The position numbers and the translations under genes were made by a program. Shown in pieces: positions 41,667 to 53,688 of a stretch of DNA of 64,000 bases. Location: NCBI GenBank assembly GCA_002803225.1, contig NXFV01000050.1, positions 23,447-87,446 on the forward strand, given 5' to 3'. Each line of letters starts with the position of its first letter. The stretch's first letter is position 1. The DNA is from Gamarada debralockiae. Its lineage: Eukaryota; Ascomycota; Leotiomycetes; Helotiales; Hyphodiscaceae. Under the pieces are notes generated by a model. That model was not told the DNA's origin. It saw nothing but the letters and a program-made list of their open reading frames with translations, and did not search any database.

Positions 41667-43568
41667 ATGAATCAAATATTCTTCGAAAACAGGGAGTACT
41701 TCGTCAAGCGAATTCAAGATCTTGAAACTTCGTCGACTTCGAGCAAAGGGAAAGGAGAATCAGGGACCGCGCCAGAAACGCCTGACACGGCTGTCTGCGT
41801 ACGAATCCGGCCGCTGACAGAGCATGAAGTCAAGCAAGAGCATGTCAAAGGTGTCTTGACGGACAATTATGAAGTTGTCAATATTCATGAGCCTAGGAGA
41901 AAAGTCAACAGCAAGCCGGACTTGAATGTAAGTTATGCCCACCACTTTATGGCACTTGTTGGAAGAAGCGATTCCTGGGTCAATTGTCGACTGATAATTC
42001 GTAGAGTTCCTCTTTTACTTTAGACCAAGTCTATGGTCCAGAAAAAAGTACAAAGGACATTTACGAAGACCGAGTTCAGGAACTGGTGCAATGGGTCCAG
42101 GGTGGCGGAATGAGTATGCTCTTAGCGTACGGTCAAACGGGGTCAGGAAAGACCTTCACTGTCACAGAACTCGAAAGACTAGTGGTAGGCAAACTTATGG
42201 ACAGACAAAGTTTGGGCAAGTGGGATGTACACATCAGCGTGTTTGAAGTTGCTGGAAGTAATATGTATGGTAAGTTGTTTATCAGTCACAGATTTCGACT
42301 TCGGCTAATCATTCATCCTCAACAGACCTCCTCCAATATCGAAAACAAGTCAAGGTTTTAGAAGATTCCTTCGGCACCATGCAGCTTCTTGGTATTCTCG
42401 AGAAGAATCCCACAAGCTCGGCAGAATTCCTGAGTTTGATCGACGTCGCCAAAGAACTGCGCTCAACAGAATCTACCTCCAAGAACGACCAATCATCCCG
42501 CTCACACGCGATCTGCCGAATCCGTGTCATCAACAAACAATCATCTGATTCTCCAGAAGGCAATTTTCTGTTGGTCGACTTAGCCGGCAGTGAAGCTAGC
42601 GCCGACACGCAACACCATTCACGCGAACGCATGACCGAAACACGAGAAATCAACAAATCCCTCACAGTCCTCAAAGACTGCATACGTGCCCGAGCGCTAT
42701 GGAGCATCGCACGGGGAGAAGTGGCCCAAAAGCACATGCACATCCCTTTTCGGAGCACGAAGCTTACGCAGGTGTTAAAAGGCGCATTTGATGTCAATAG
42801 TACCCAGACGTGTAAGACGATAGTGATTGCTTGTATTAATCCTAGTATCTTGGATGTGGCGCAAAGCAAGAATACGCTACGGTATGCCGAAATGCTTAAA
42901 GTTCCGATACCAAAAGCAAAACCGAGAGCTTTTGATGCAAGGATACCGACTACTTGGGCGAATAAAGATGTGCAGGAATGGATTAAGAAGAATGTATAGT
43001 GCCACTTAAACTCTCTGCCTTTCACTGATGCTAAGCAATTTGCCAGTCAGGAACGCCGCAAATCAATGCCGTCCTGCTCGCTCCCAAAGAAGACGGCACT
43101 CAATTCTGCCGGCTGAAAGAAGACGAATTCGTCGGCCGCGCACTGCTTACACCTGGTGTACAACCGGAGAAAGCAAAGCTTCTGTACTTCAAACTCTGGG
43201 CTCTGCACATTGACTCGCGGTCTCTTCCTCCTTCTTCTGGTACTCCGGACGAGACAGCTCCTGCCAAGGCTGTGCCAAAGAAAATTCAAAAATCCCGAGT
43301 CATTAATCCAGGGGTATTCTTTCGATTGGATGAGTATTTCGGAGAGGATGATGTGAAGATAGTTATGGTTATGGCTCCTGAACCCCTGAAGAAGAGTGGG
43401 AAGGAAGAAGTAGGGTACATCTGTGCGGCTGTTCGTCCTTGTGTTGGTGTGGAAGGTGGGTTTGAGCTGTTTGTTGCGGATCAAAGAACCATTAAAATTC
43501 CAGCACTGGGTGAGGAGGTAGTGTTGAAATATGAGAGCGAAACTCGGTGCTACTATATCAAAGAATAA
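41667..43568 (+). CDS. Kinesin-13-like motor protein with C-terminal SAM-like region (571 aa)
   Basis: Exons: 41667-41927, 42005-42269, 42326-42993 and 43047-43568; introns 77, 56 and 53 bp, phases closed. After about 50 residues the motor begins with TAVCVRIRPLTEHE. It contains the P-loop LLAYGQTGSGKTF, switch I (NDQSSRSHAICRI), switch II (LLVDLAGSE), and HIPFRSTKLTQVLKGAF and IVIACINPSILD near the motor end. The segment after the motor (TTWANKDVQEWIKKN, then LLAPKEDGTQFCRLKEDEF) resembles a SAM-like fold. The layout is that of kinesin-13/KIF24-like fungal motors, which depolymerise microtubule ends. An open frame extends upstream to 41379, but the ATG at 41667 (context CCACCAATG) starts the recognisable part. 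Confidence 0.87.
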
Positions 43569-44133
43569 TTGGAGGTGTCGGGGCTTGGGGACTTTTGAGT
43601 ACTGAGAGGGTATCGTTGTGTGGCAACTCCCTTTTGAGCTCACCCACGCTATGATTTGATAAAATCCAAACATCGCGACTAGTTGCGACTTAGCATTCTT
43701 TTGATTTCATTGCGTCATCTCGGCGACCGGGCCGCACTACCCCTGAGCGTCAACCGGCGGAGCGGAAGATATCGATTTAGGGTACGGACTAATATCTTTT
43801 GCGGGGTCGGTTATGAGATCGATTCGATGATTGATGGAAAAGTAACTACAAGTTCAGGTCCTGAAATCGCATTTATTAACACTTTCAAGGCACAATGCAA
43901 GATTGGGGGTTTCTACCTCCCGATCTCTCGAACTAGTCAAGATGATCGATCCTGCAGCTATGCTTGGTCATAGGCTACAGATACAATATGGATGATCGAT
44001 CCGGGGCCCTCTTTTATCAGAGATATCCCCCATTTGCGAAGTTATATAAGGTTGGAGCTGTTTGTAAGTGTTAATTATTAACTCACTCAGAAAGTTACCT
44101 CCCCACCCCGCTTCTTTTAGGAAAGTAACCAAC
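43569..44133. other. Intergenic region upstream of the CE1 esterase
   Basis: Nothing coding recognised. The last 100 bp hold a TATA-like element and a pyrimidine-rich leader for the esterase. Confidence 0.5.
44043..44049 (+). promoter_or_regulatory. Possible TATA box of the CE1-CBM1 gene
   Basis: TATATAA about 90 bp upstream of the esterase start codon, well placed for a fungal core promoter. Confidence 0.35.
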
Positions 44134-45503
44134 ATGCATTTTCTCTCAGCTCTACTTAGCACTGCCTTGTTGGCAAGTCTTGCCAGCGCCCTGACCTCCA
44201 CCTTCACGGAGGTCACCTCCTTTACCTCAGGTCCCACAGCGGCAGGGATGTATGTCTACGTCCCAACAACCGCCCTCTCCCCAGCCCCCATCATAGTAGC
44301 AATCCATTGGTGTGGCGGGTCAGCTTCAGACTACTTTGCCGATACACTCTATGCAACATACGCCGATACCTATGGCTACATCGTAATCTACCCCGATTCT
44401 CCCTCTTCCGACAAATGCTGGGATGTAGCTTCTCTTGCTACGCTTACTCACAACGGAGGAGGTGATTCCTTGACTATCGTCAACATGGTGAAATACGCTG
44501 TGGCCAACTATGGGGGAGATATAAATAGAGTCTATTCCACGGGGATTTCTAGTGGGGCGATGATGACAAATGTGCTGGCGGGCGCCTATCCAGATATTTT
44601 CAAGGCGGGATCGGTGTATTCAGGGGTACCAGATGGGTGTTTTTATGTTAGCTCAGCCACCGCGGGGATGACACAGGCGGCTTGGAACGTCACTTGTTCG
44701 GAGGGAGATTACATCCAGACTGCGGCGCAGTGGGGTGCTCTTACGAGGAGCTACTACCCTGGTTACACTGGGAACTATCCCCGAATGGCTATGTAAGTCT
44801 TGACGTCCTTTGTCAGTCGGCAGAAGCTTAACTGAGAATACAGCTACCATGGAACAGCAGATTTCACGCTCGCATACGTCAACATGGCTGAGGAACTAAA
44901 ACAATGGTCCAACCTCCTCGGCGTCTCGTTCTCGTACAATCTCACCAACACTCCGGAAGCTAATTACACGAAAATGGTGTATGGAGACGGTACGAATCTT
45001 TTTGGTGTCTCCGAGTTGGATGTTGGACATCCGGTTAGTTGTAGGGCAGAGGATGATTTAGTTTGGTTTGGGATTATGCCGTCTTCGCCATCTACTACTT
45101 CTACTGTTGCATCCAGCAAGGTGGCTTCAAGTTCGACGAAGACGACCTCCACGACGAGCTCAAGTGCATCGGCTACGAACTCCGGAGGTACTGCTTCACA
45201 TTGGGCCCAATGGTAGGTCCTCAATCATGGAAAGATATTTCAAACAGAGCTGATTCTTCATCTAGTGGTGGCATTGGTTACACCGGTCCAACAATCTGTG
45301 CTTCGCCATATACTTGCACGTATTCAAATGAGTGGTATTCCCAGGTGAGGTCTATCCCCTTCATGCTCCTTTTTCCACAAATCTCTATTACTTTATTACT
45401 GGAACTCATGCTCATTTCTTTGCCCTCAATTCCTACTTCCTAAAAGATCGGAAAATTACTCCTTGGCTGAAAACTGACATTTCCTTCATTACAGTGTTTA
45501 TAA
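44134..45503 (+). CDS. Secreted CE1 acetyl xylan/feruloyl esterase with C-terminal CBM1 (371 aa)
   Basis: Exons: 44134-44792, 44844-45212, 45266-45344 and a 9-nt last exon 45495-45503. Introns are 51, 53 and 150 bp. The signal peptide is [19 protein letters not shown]. The esterase domain carries [19 protein letters not shown], the nucleophile motif [10 protein letters not shown], and [13 protein letters not shown] across the first junction. A Ser/Thr-rich linker ([18 protein letters not shown]) leads to a cellulose-binding CBM1: [19 protein letters not shown] and [11 protein letters not shown]. The final exon adds only Cys-Leu-stop, supplying the fourth CBM1 cysteine. Predicted to deacetylate xylan (or cleave feruloyl esters) on plant cell walls outside the cell. 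Confidence 0.9.
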
Positions 45504-45925
45504 AGACAATCAGTGCACACATTCTCGTGTATGTTAGCTATAAAGTAGTAAAAAGCAATCTTCATAATATTTCTCACTTCATAATACCTTTTCATGTTCA
45601 ATTCTGTTCTTTGTGTTAATGTGCTGGGTATTGCTGTGAAGTGATATTACAAGTCGCATCGCAAGCCACACGGACAGCGATTTATAACTTGCCCCGAATT
45701 GCGGACTTCAAGTCCACCCATTGTCCATAAGTATATGGAAACAATAGAGTTTAGCGACTATTTCCGAGCTAGCAGAAGTCCTAGGGATTATTTTCCTGGT
45801 GTGTTAGAGGCCCTTCCTCTGGGTTTGTAATTAGGTGTCTCGTTCTACTCCCACTTTAAGTGCATACCAGTCGACTGTAGGCACGCGTTCGCCAGGTTGA
45901 CCTCTAAGTCCCTGTTGGCTAGGTT
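45504..45925. other. Spacer between CE1 gene and transposon
   Basis: Contains the esterase 3' flank. No gene or repeat recognised. Confidence 0.45.
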
Positions 45926-47384
45926 CAACAGTGGTTGACAAGATTATTTACGCACGGGCCAAAACACCAAAACTATAAATACGCGCGATCTTGATAAATG
46001 TAAACAATCAAATTGATCTCTTATTATAGCACTACTAACGCGAACTAATCCTTTTAGGACTCCCTCTCCTGAACTACTTGCTAGTAAAGAAGCTATAACT
46101 CGAAGGAAGTGTAAGTTCTTTGACGTATTAGCTCGTAGTAGTAGTACTAGATCACTACATAGCATTTCGAAGGATTGTAGTATCATAGAAAGTACAGGTC
46201 GATATTAGAAGAAATAACATGCTAAACTAGGCTCTTTAGTAAGGAGATTAACCCGTCAACGATCTTCTATACTTGGAGCTAAGTCTAAAGTTACTAAATC
46301 GATATACAAGATACTTTGCTCTCCTACTCGAAATCTAGTCCGAAAATAACTGTACGAAGCTTAGATTATATACTATAATCTACCTGTTAAGAAGCACTAA
46401 TTATAGCGGAAGTTAAAGGAATATACTAAGGGAGGTAGATAGTATTTATACGCTTTTATTAAGAAGGTTATTTTATCTAAAAACAAGGTAACGAGGGAGG
46501 ATTATAGCTATAACTATATCTATAAACCTCTCTTTGGTTTCTTCGATTATATTGTCTATATAGACGAAGCATATATCGACCTTATATTACAAGCTTAAGG
46601 TAGAGTACTTCGAGAGCAAGGAACACGAGATAACCCAGAGAATATTAAGGAAAGGCCGCTGCTCTAAGGTATACGGTTTTATATCGTAGCTTAGATCTCT
46701 TAGTAGGGTAAAGCAGATAAATTAGAGTTCTATAATAATAAAGAAGACAAAACTAAGCGCCCTCCTTACCCTATAAAGTCTCGATAGTAGCCGATAACTA
46801 AGACCAAAGAAGAATATCAGCGCTGAGTATAAGAATAGGAGACAAGCAAGCCTTATAACGTTGAAGTTAAGGTTAAAGGCAATACTATAACCTAAAAGTA
46901 CTATGTCGAGCGTCTCTTGCCTATCTATTATCAAGCTATTGAGTCTATACGTTAAATTGATGATAAACTATAGCTTTTACAAGAGGATAGCGACCCTTCT
47001 CATAGTATACGAAAACGAGGCCTTGCGCAAGAGTATAAGGAGGTATATAATATTAAAAACCTTATTTATCCTACTTAGAGCCCTGATCTCGATCCTATTG
47101 AAGACATTTGGAGTATTATAAAGCAATGTTTACGACGTAGAATTTTTGATTTAAAGGAGGAGATAAAGGAGGCTTTACAAGAAGAATAGGACAAAATCAC
47201 AATAGAGGAGATACGGGAGCGCATTGCTAATATGCCCCGAAGATACGCTAAGCTTATAAAATCAGGGGGCAAACCCATTAGAGGCAATAAGTGGTGATGT
47301 TATATTGTAATTTAGCCATATATTCATTTTCGATAACTTTGGTGAGAACGGCCCGTGCGTAAATAATCTTGTCAACCACTGTTG
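45926..47384 (+). mobile_element. RIP-degraded Tc1/mariner-like transposon, 1.46 kb
   Basis: A perfect 35-bp inverted repeat marks both ends (45926-45960 and 47350-47384), beginning CAACAGTGGTTGACAAGATT. The plus-strand interior gives a Tc1-type transposase broken by many stops: FDYIVYIDEAYIDL (first Asp block), TKTKEEYQR, KYYVERLLPIYYQA, QEDSDPSHSIRKRG (second Asp block), SPDLDPIEDIWSIIKQC (third block) and RERIANMPRRYAKLIKSGG. Its layout is the same as 24980-26463 and it belongs to the same broad family. Interior AT content and TAG stops fit RIP. No clear TA duplication flanks the repeat. Inactive. Confidence 0.85.
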
Positions 47385-47425
47385 GTTCTTCCATCTAGGG
47401 GAAACGTTTCTTACCGCTCAGGGAA

Positions 47426-47710
47426 CTATTTCATCCACTTATTTTCACCAAGTGCACCATGGCCCGAATGGTACATGATCAAGAGATGATCTGTCGCGGA
47501 GTATTTACTCCTAAATTCGTGTAAGGCTTTTTGGATAGCCTGGAATGACCGAGTGGAGGGGATTTGTAGAGTGTTGCCCGAATTGAAACCTAAGTCATTC
47601 CGGAAGACTTCTAGGAGTCGTACCAATTCAGGTTCGACATCAAGATCACAGACTTGCCAGCACAGGACGAGAACATGGACCTCGGAGCAAGGGCACGCAG
47701 GCTGCTTCTC
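47426..47710 (-). pseudogene. Caspase-like (metacaspase/peptidase C14) domain fragment
   Basis: On minus the frame reads EVHVLVLCWQVCDLDVEPEL, then LLEVFRNDLGF, IPSTRSFQAIQKALHEFRS and DHLLIMYHSGHGALGENK before a TAG. DHLLIMYHSGHG is the catalytic-His block of fungal caspase-like domains. The catalytic Cys half is missing. The fragment stops within 45 bp of the transposon end at 47384, so insertion or deletion next to the element probably removed the rest. No intact start was found. Confidence 0.68.
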
Positions 47711-48901
47711 AGTTGAGGTGAAAATAGGGTGGTGGAGGTATGATGCTATTCTGGGGCTTCATTGGGCCTCGGTTGGATGATACGCCTGGCGATAGAGGGG
47801 GACCCTCTGTTGTGTTGGATCCCATTGAGTGGCCCTGAATGACTAGGGAGACTGTTTGCCTCTCCCCAATACCTTCCTGGGGTGTTCGCCTTCCGACTCA
47901 GCTCGAGTGCCGCGACTTGCTACAAAGGATTAGACCTGCCTGACCTGGGCCATGAATTAAACCTACCTCAAGGATGGACTTCATTTTCTTCGCGGTGTAA
48001 TACGAATGCAACGTTGACGGAAACTCAAAGGCAATGTAACTTGCAGAAAGGTCCTTCTCTGACGGGTTTAGGTTGTCGCGTGTCAAATAAGGACAAGTTG
48101 GAGACGTGAAAGAAAGCTCATGGAGATGCGTATCTCGGTTGAGTATCCTGCAAATATTCACTACGTGATGGAGGTGGTAGATGAGATTCACTGACTTCAT
48201 TCAGTTCATCCTCTGCGGAAACGATTCGTACGTTGAGGAAAGGCAAGTTGAATAGTTGGCAACCTGTTACAGATGATACAATAATTGTATGACATGACTT
48301 CAAATGGCGAATCACCTGTAAATAGCTATTCATATGGGATTAAAATAATAGTGATATAGAAAACCACAGTGATAAATAAAATGATACAATATATAAAACG
48401 ACAGCGGCATGCCGGTCGACGATGAAAGAGACTCTTCAAGGCAGTCCAACTTCAGATGAAATCATAATAAACTCGGATACGCATTAATACACTGAAGAGT
48501 CCAAGTATTTTATACCTCGTGCTGAGAACTGCGCAGGGTCAATGCGTGCCCATAGCCGCAAACATCTACTGCGGATGACTAGATCATTTACTCTAATTCA
48601 AGTTTGTCCAAGATTGTTGGGCATGGCCGCCACTTTATGTCGATGCTAGCAATGGATAGCTTCACTGAGCGCACTGAGATGCTACCACTTCGGAATTTTG
48701 ATTGCACTTAAGGGGACCACTGATGAGAGCTTGGATAGATGTAGGGGACATTTTGGATCATGTGCCCTGGCCGCAAATGAGAGAAAGAACATTCCCAAGA
48801 TGTGACATCATCAATCGTTCTACACGAGGCCCCCACACATCAAAAAACTGATTGAGAGATCTTGCCCATGTGAACATCATACGTAAAGAAGTATCAAACA
48901 G
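47711..48901. other. Gene-free spacer between two transposons
   Basis: Short open frames on both strands (47882-48333) have no recognised similarity and lack splice partners. The region may contain the decayed 5' part of the caspase-like gene, which I could not trace. Confidence 0.45.
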
Positions 48902-48903
48902 TA

Positions 48904-50251
48904 CAGTACTAGGGAATATTAATCCGGGAACACCAAATTGTCAACTAAATTATCAATACAACCAGACGTCTTATAAATCAACCACAAATTATTTTGGTGC
49001 GTCACTCATAATAAATAATTAAAAATAAGTTCTCTTGAATCTGCCAAAACTACAATTGCGCTAGTACTTTATATGCCACCCCTTTGCTGCAATCACCGTA
49101 TCTCTCCTCCTATACATACTCTCTATACATGACTTAATTATAGTATCATCAATTGAGTCCCACGCTATAATTAGAGCTCGTTCCAGTGCTTCTTTAGCCT
49201 CTTTACCTGCCCCTATGTCCTTGAGTTCAGGGAATAACTCTAGAACCTTTGCTTTCAAGTGCTACTAGATGTGCTCGATCGGGTTCAAATCAAGTGAGTA
49301 AGGAGGCTAATCGAGGAGTGGTATAGCTATATCTTCGAACTATTTCTTGACCGTCTTTGCTGTATAGATAAGGGCATTGTCTTGCATAAAAATCATGCTA
49401 GGTTCCTAGATCTTAGGCAGCTAGGCATCGAGAATATCGATATAGGATCGCGTAAAGTACTTATGTTTCTTGCTCTCTTAGTCCCTCTCTAGAATATGGA
49501 GTTCTGACTTGTGTACCATGTTATTCCACTACTAAATCGCAGCCCAGACTATCACAGAGATATCCTTACTCTTCTTGTAGGTTATAACTATCTCTTTATC
49601 CTATTTCTAGTCCGGTTGACAGAAGGCCCATTCTTGTGCCCCGCCTGCCCCGCGCTCCGCAGAACACTCGTCACTCCAAATGTGCTTACAGAAGTCAACC
49701 CACGTCCAATCCTTTCGCGCAAGGCACTAGGCAAGCCTCTTAGCTGCCACTTCCTCTGTGAGAAAGGGCCTCTTCTTGTACCGCTAGTGGTATATCCCTA
49801 TAGTGTCGAGAATGCAGTTGATAGTTTTGTTCGAAATTTTAGACTTAAAGTGCTTTCGGATCTTTGTATAGCTTGCTTTGGGATTCTTTCGTACGAATAA
49901 GATCAAGTTACGTTTGAATCGATCGGAATACTTGTCTGGCCGACTAGGACGTGCTCTCGAGGCACCTTCGTTGCGTAATGGGTCGAGTTTGAGAGTGTCG
50001 CGAACCGTCTGATCAGGCACTTTAAGCTCCTTTGTAATCTGCGTAGGTTTCTTGCCCTCCTCTGCCTTCCTAATAATCTTCCCTCTTATATATAGTGATA
50101 AGTCTTTAAATGGAGTAATATTGGTGTTTAGTTCCCCTAGAGGACGTCGTAGTATAGTCATTTTATGGTGTTGAAGAGAGAAGGGTAGGAACGCGGAGAC
50201 GCGATTTTTCGTGATTTCGGCAAAATCCCGGATTATTATTCCCACCTACTG
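48904..50251 (-). mobile_element. Tc1/mariner transposon with TA target duplication, RIP-degraded
   Basis: Ends are inverted repeats of about 26 bp: left CAGTACTAGGGAATATTAAT and right (reverse complement) CAGTAGGTGGGAATAATAAT, both followed by CCGGGA. TA flanks each side (48902-48903 and 50252-50253), the Tc1/mariner hallmark. The minus-strand transposase starts at about 50161 (MTILRRPLGELN), with a helix-turn-helix region IRGKIIRKAEEGKKPTQITK. It continues, with stops, through WSDECSAERGAGGAQE (first Asp), FMQDNA (second Asp) and YSLDLNPIEHI (third acid), ending near 49061. The first 120 residues are still open; the rest has TAG/TAA stops. Distinct in sequence from the other two elements. 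Confidence 0.87.
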
Positions 50252-50505
50252 TACCAAACTTGACACGACTATTATCACGTGATCGTAGCATGTACGAAAA
50301 GTTGGCACGAAAACCGCGGCGGCGCAAACTTTGCGATTTATCCCAACAACAGAGAGCCATCAAAGCGACATCTAGTGGCTGCCGGTGCTTATGGAGGTAG
50401 TTCCCGCGGCTCATTCGGGAAGGCTGTTTGAATGGATGTCGGCAAACAATTGCAGTGCAGAGAAGAATGTTTGCCATTAGACGGCGAAGACGGTTATGGG
50501 GTCTG

Positions 50506-51067
50506 TTGTATAGTACTCGCCAATTATAATTATTCATGAATTTTTCTATAGCAGTCATCAATGTTTATCAGTACCATAGATTGATGGTTACCATTATAGT
50601 GGTCATAAATAATTATTGATGAAAGCTATCTACAGTGCTCTCTCTTCTACTGTCTAAGACTCTTGCTCTGTCATTATCTAGAAGGAGAGACCTCAGCCAC
50701 AGCTCGTTCTCAGCTATCGCGCAGCTTCCTCTCGGCCACCTCGTTGTCTGCTGTAAACCCTACCCCGAGATCTATCACCAGCTCCTAACTCTCAGTACTC
50801 TCAGATGGACGTGAACGAGGAACTCAGCGGCTGTATTATAAGCATGGTCGGCGGGCGGGGTCTTTCGGTGACCGAAAGGGGGCCTTAGCGTCTCGGCTAC
50901 CTACTTCCAGTACCCTCTGCAGCGCTACTCTATTGGTGACTATTATAGAAGATCACGAATTAATGGCGAGTACTATAATGGTAGTCATAAATCTATAGTA
51001 GTTGTAAATAATGACCAGTACCATAGTATTAGTCATGAATAATTAAAAATGATGGCTACTATACTAC
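50506..51067. repeat. Fold-back/MITE-like element with imperfect inverted arms, about 560 bp
   Basis: The first ~40 bp (TTGTATAGTACTCGCCAATT..., then AATTATTCATGA) resemble the reverse complement of the last ~40 bp (GTAGTATAGTAGCCATCATT..., then AATTATTCATGA). Weaker similarity extends further into both arms, with shared ACCATTATAGT motifs. The central part is GC-richer and non-coding. Exact ends and target duplication are uncertain. Confidence 0.45.
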
Positions 51068-51411
51068 AGGTCGTCTCCAGTCTGTCAGAATATGGCTTAG
51101 TAATCAGGCTGCTGAGGTAACACGGAACACTTCAATTTCTGACAAGCTCGGCCAGTCGGACGTCACCAAACAGCTACCCCGCACTAGCTATGCCTGACTC
51201 CGCCATTTCCAAGTCAGATTGTCTGCCTCGCTGCGAAACACCCGTTTCTTACTTGGGTTGATTTCTTGCTTTCTTCGGCAAAAAGGATAAGCTTACGTCA
51301 GTTCAGCACTTTCGCACTTTCGTTCTTTGGAGTCGTCGCGTTGTTCTATAAATCAGCTTCGTTTCAATTGAGCTCTTTGCAGTCAAGATTGAAGATCTAA
51401 CCCCGCGAAAA
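51068..51411. other. Promoter region of the 4CL-like ligase
   Basis: No coding sequence recognised. A TATA-like element lies near the 3' end of this stretch. Confidence 0.45.
51347..51353 (+). promoter_or_regulatory. Possible TATA box of the 4CL-like gene
   Basis: TATAAAT 65 bp upstream of the start codon. Position is plausible; no other support. Confidence 0.3.
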
Positions 51412-53477
51412 ATGCCGATCCATTCCCGCTGGGAAGTCCCTCTGGAAGTCTGCTCCTTCCAAACCTACCTCTTTGGCAAACCTGGCTCTGCTCTCCCTGA
51501 TAAAGTCGTGTTCTACGATGCCGATCGACCAGATACGCATTACCTCACACAAGAAACATTCCGATTATGGTCGCAACGATTAGCTGTTGGGCTGCGAAAG
51601 GCGGGGTTGAAGCCTGAGGACCGAGTGCTGTTGTTCTCCGGAAATAACATATTCTTCCCCGTGGTTTTTGTAGGAGTGTTGATGGCGGGTGGCATATTCA
51701 CAGGCGCAAACCCAGGATATGTGGTTAGGGAGTTGGCATATCAGTTGAAAGATTCCGGCGCGAAATTTCTACTATGCGCGGACGCGAGTTTGGAGCTTGG
51801 AGTTGAGGCAGCGGAGAGCATTGGCATATCAAAGGATCGCATCTTTCGATTTGATGACGAAGTATTTGAAGGGACTGGCAAATCAAGGTTGGGCGTGAGG
51901 AATTGGAACACGTTGTTTGCGCCAAGAGCCGAGTCGGAAAACTTCGTATGGCATGAGCCCAAAGATCCAAAAGACACGATCTGCTGTCTGAATTACAGTT
52001 CTGGAACGACCGGCGTAAGCATAACCGGGCTCTTTGTCTCACCCCCCATTGAGTTGCGTTTGCACTCTGTTCCATTCTCCTGCATCTCGTTTGCTCCAAA
52101 TACCTTTCCAAATTCGGGAATTCCCTCTCCTTTGCTCCTGAAACAAGCCCAAATAGAAAATAATGAATCCACGCTATATAGGTACCAAAGGGGGTCATGA
52201 TTACACATTACAATTATGTTGCAAATGCGACACAGTTCGCGCATCTTTCATATTTACACCCGCAAGAAAAAGAGAGAACGAAGAACGCGTGCGTATCCCA
52301 CGCTCATTGAGTAAATGGATACTGACAGCCCGACATTAGGAAATGGCTATGTTACCTCCCCATGTACCATGCGATGGCCCAAACGATATTCATAGCTGGC
52401 GGACCAAAGAGGGGAATTCCAGTTTACATTATGAAGAAATTCGACTTCATCCAAATGCTTGAAGCTATTCAAAAATTCAAGATCACAACCCTATCGATGG
52501 TCCCGCCAATTGTAGTGGTAAGTATACTTTTGTCCCGCTCTCCTGTTGTTTTCATACTGACAGCTGCACTAGGCACTTGCGAAATCACCGCATACAAAAA
52601 AATACGACCTCAGCAGTGTAATCGAAATAGGTTCTGGAGCTGCGCCTCTCGGCGGTGATGTGATCATGGAAGCCGAAGCATTGTGGCCCCAAGGCGACCG
52701 CAAATTGAAGCAAGGATGGGGGATGACCGAAGCCACATGTTCGCTGCTCGGCTGGGATCCAAATCTCGAATCGCTGCCAGACTCCGTTGGAGAACTGAAC
52801 GCGAATTGTCACGCCAAGATCATGGATATGGATGGCAAGAATGAAGTACCCACTGGGGAAAGAGGGGAGATTTGGGTTCAGGCGCCAAAGTGAGCCCATT
52901 TCACCTATTATTTGAATGATTCGGAGCGAAGATACAGTCACTAACATTTAATTAACAGTATCATGAAAGGCTACTGGAAGAACGAAAATGCCACCAAAGA
53001 AATCTTCGTGGACGGTCCCGACGGCCGCTGGATGAAGACCGGCGATATCGCATACGTTGACGACAAAGGACGATTCTTCATCGTGGACCGAATGAAAGAA
53101 CTTATCAAAGTGAAAGGCAACCAAGTCGCGCCCGCAGAACTCGAATCCGTCCTACTCGAACACCCTCAACTTTCCGACGCAGCGGTGGTGGGCGTTACGA
53201 TCAAGGGTGAGGAAGTGCCAAGAGCATATGTGGTGGTGCGGGATGGCGAGAAGGCCGATGAGAAGGAGGTCGAGCAGTGGTTAGCGAAGAGGGTGAGTAG
53301 GCATAAGCGCATTGTTGGAGGCTGTGTGTTTGTTGATGCTATCTCCAAGAATCCGGTAAGTGAACTCTTCTGGTGGTGGGGGACGATGCTAATCTGATGC
53401 AGTCGGGGAAGATTCTCAGGAAGCAATTGCGAGAGCGAGCACAAGAAGAGGTTGGGGACAAGAAGGCGAAGTTGTAG
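51412..53477 (+). CDS. 4-coumarate-CoA ligase-like acyl-CoA synthetase, peroxisomal (558 aa)
   Basis: Exons: 51412-52014, 52182-52288, 52340-52517, 52573-52889, 52959-53355 and 53403-53477. Introns are 167, 51, 55, 69 and 47 bp, phases closed. ANL superfamily motifs: the first junction rebuilds the P-loop SSGTTGVPKGVMITHYN; then WLCYLPMYHAMAQ, EIGSGAAPLGGDV, KQGWGMTEATC, WMKTGDIAYVDDKGRFFIVD, the hinge RMKELIKVKGNQVAP, and the catalytic Lys in SGKILRK. The protein ends in AKL, a PTS1 signal, so it should act in peroxisomes. There it would activate an aromatic or fatty acid to its CoA thioester via an acyl-AMP. Substrate not deducible. Next to decayed oxidase and lactonase genes. Confidence 0.9.
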
Positions 53478-53688
53478 ATTTCGAATCAGACTTGAAATAA
53501 ACCTTAGATTTCACCCTAGGAGCGCTCTTCAGTGAGGCGCTCATTCCTCAGTCTTGGGTGATAACCACAAAATCGAGTACTTTGCCAAATGAAGCAAGTG
53601 CTGAAGAGGATTCAATCTTTGACTTCAATTTCTCTATCTGATCCTTTCACCATCAAGTTTCTCAGCGACCCCTTGAACTCATCCTAAT

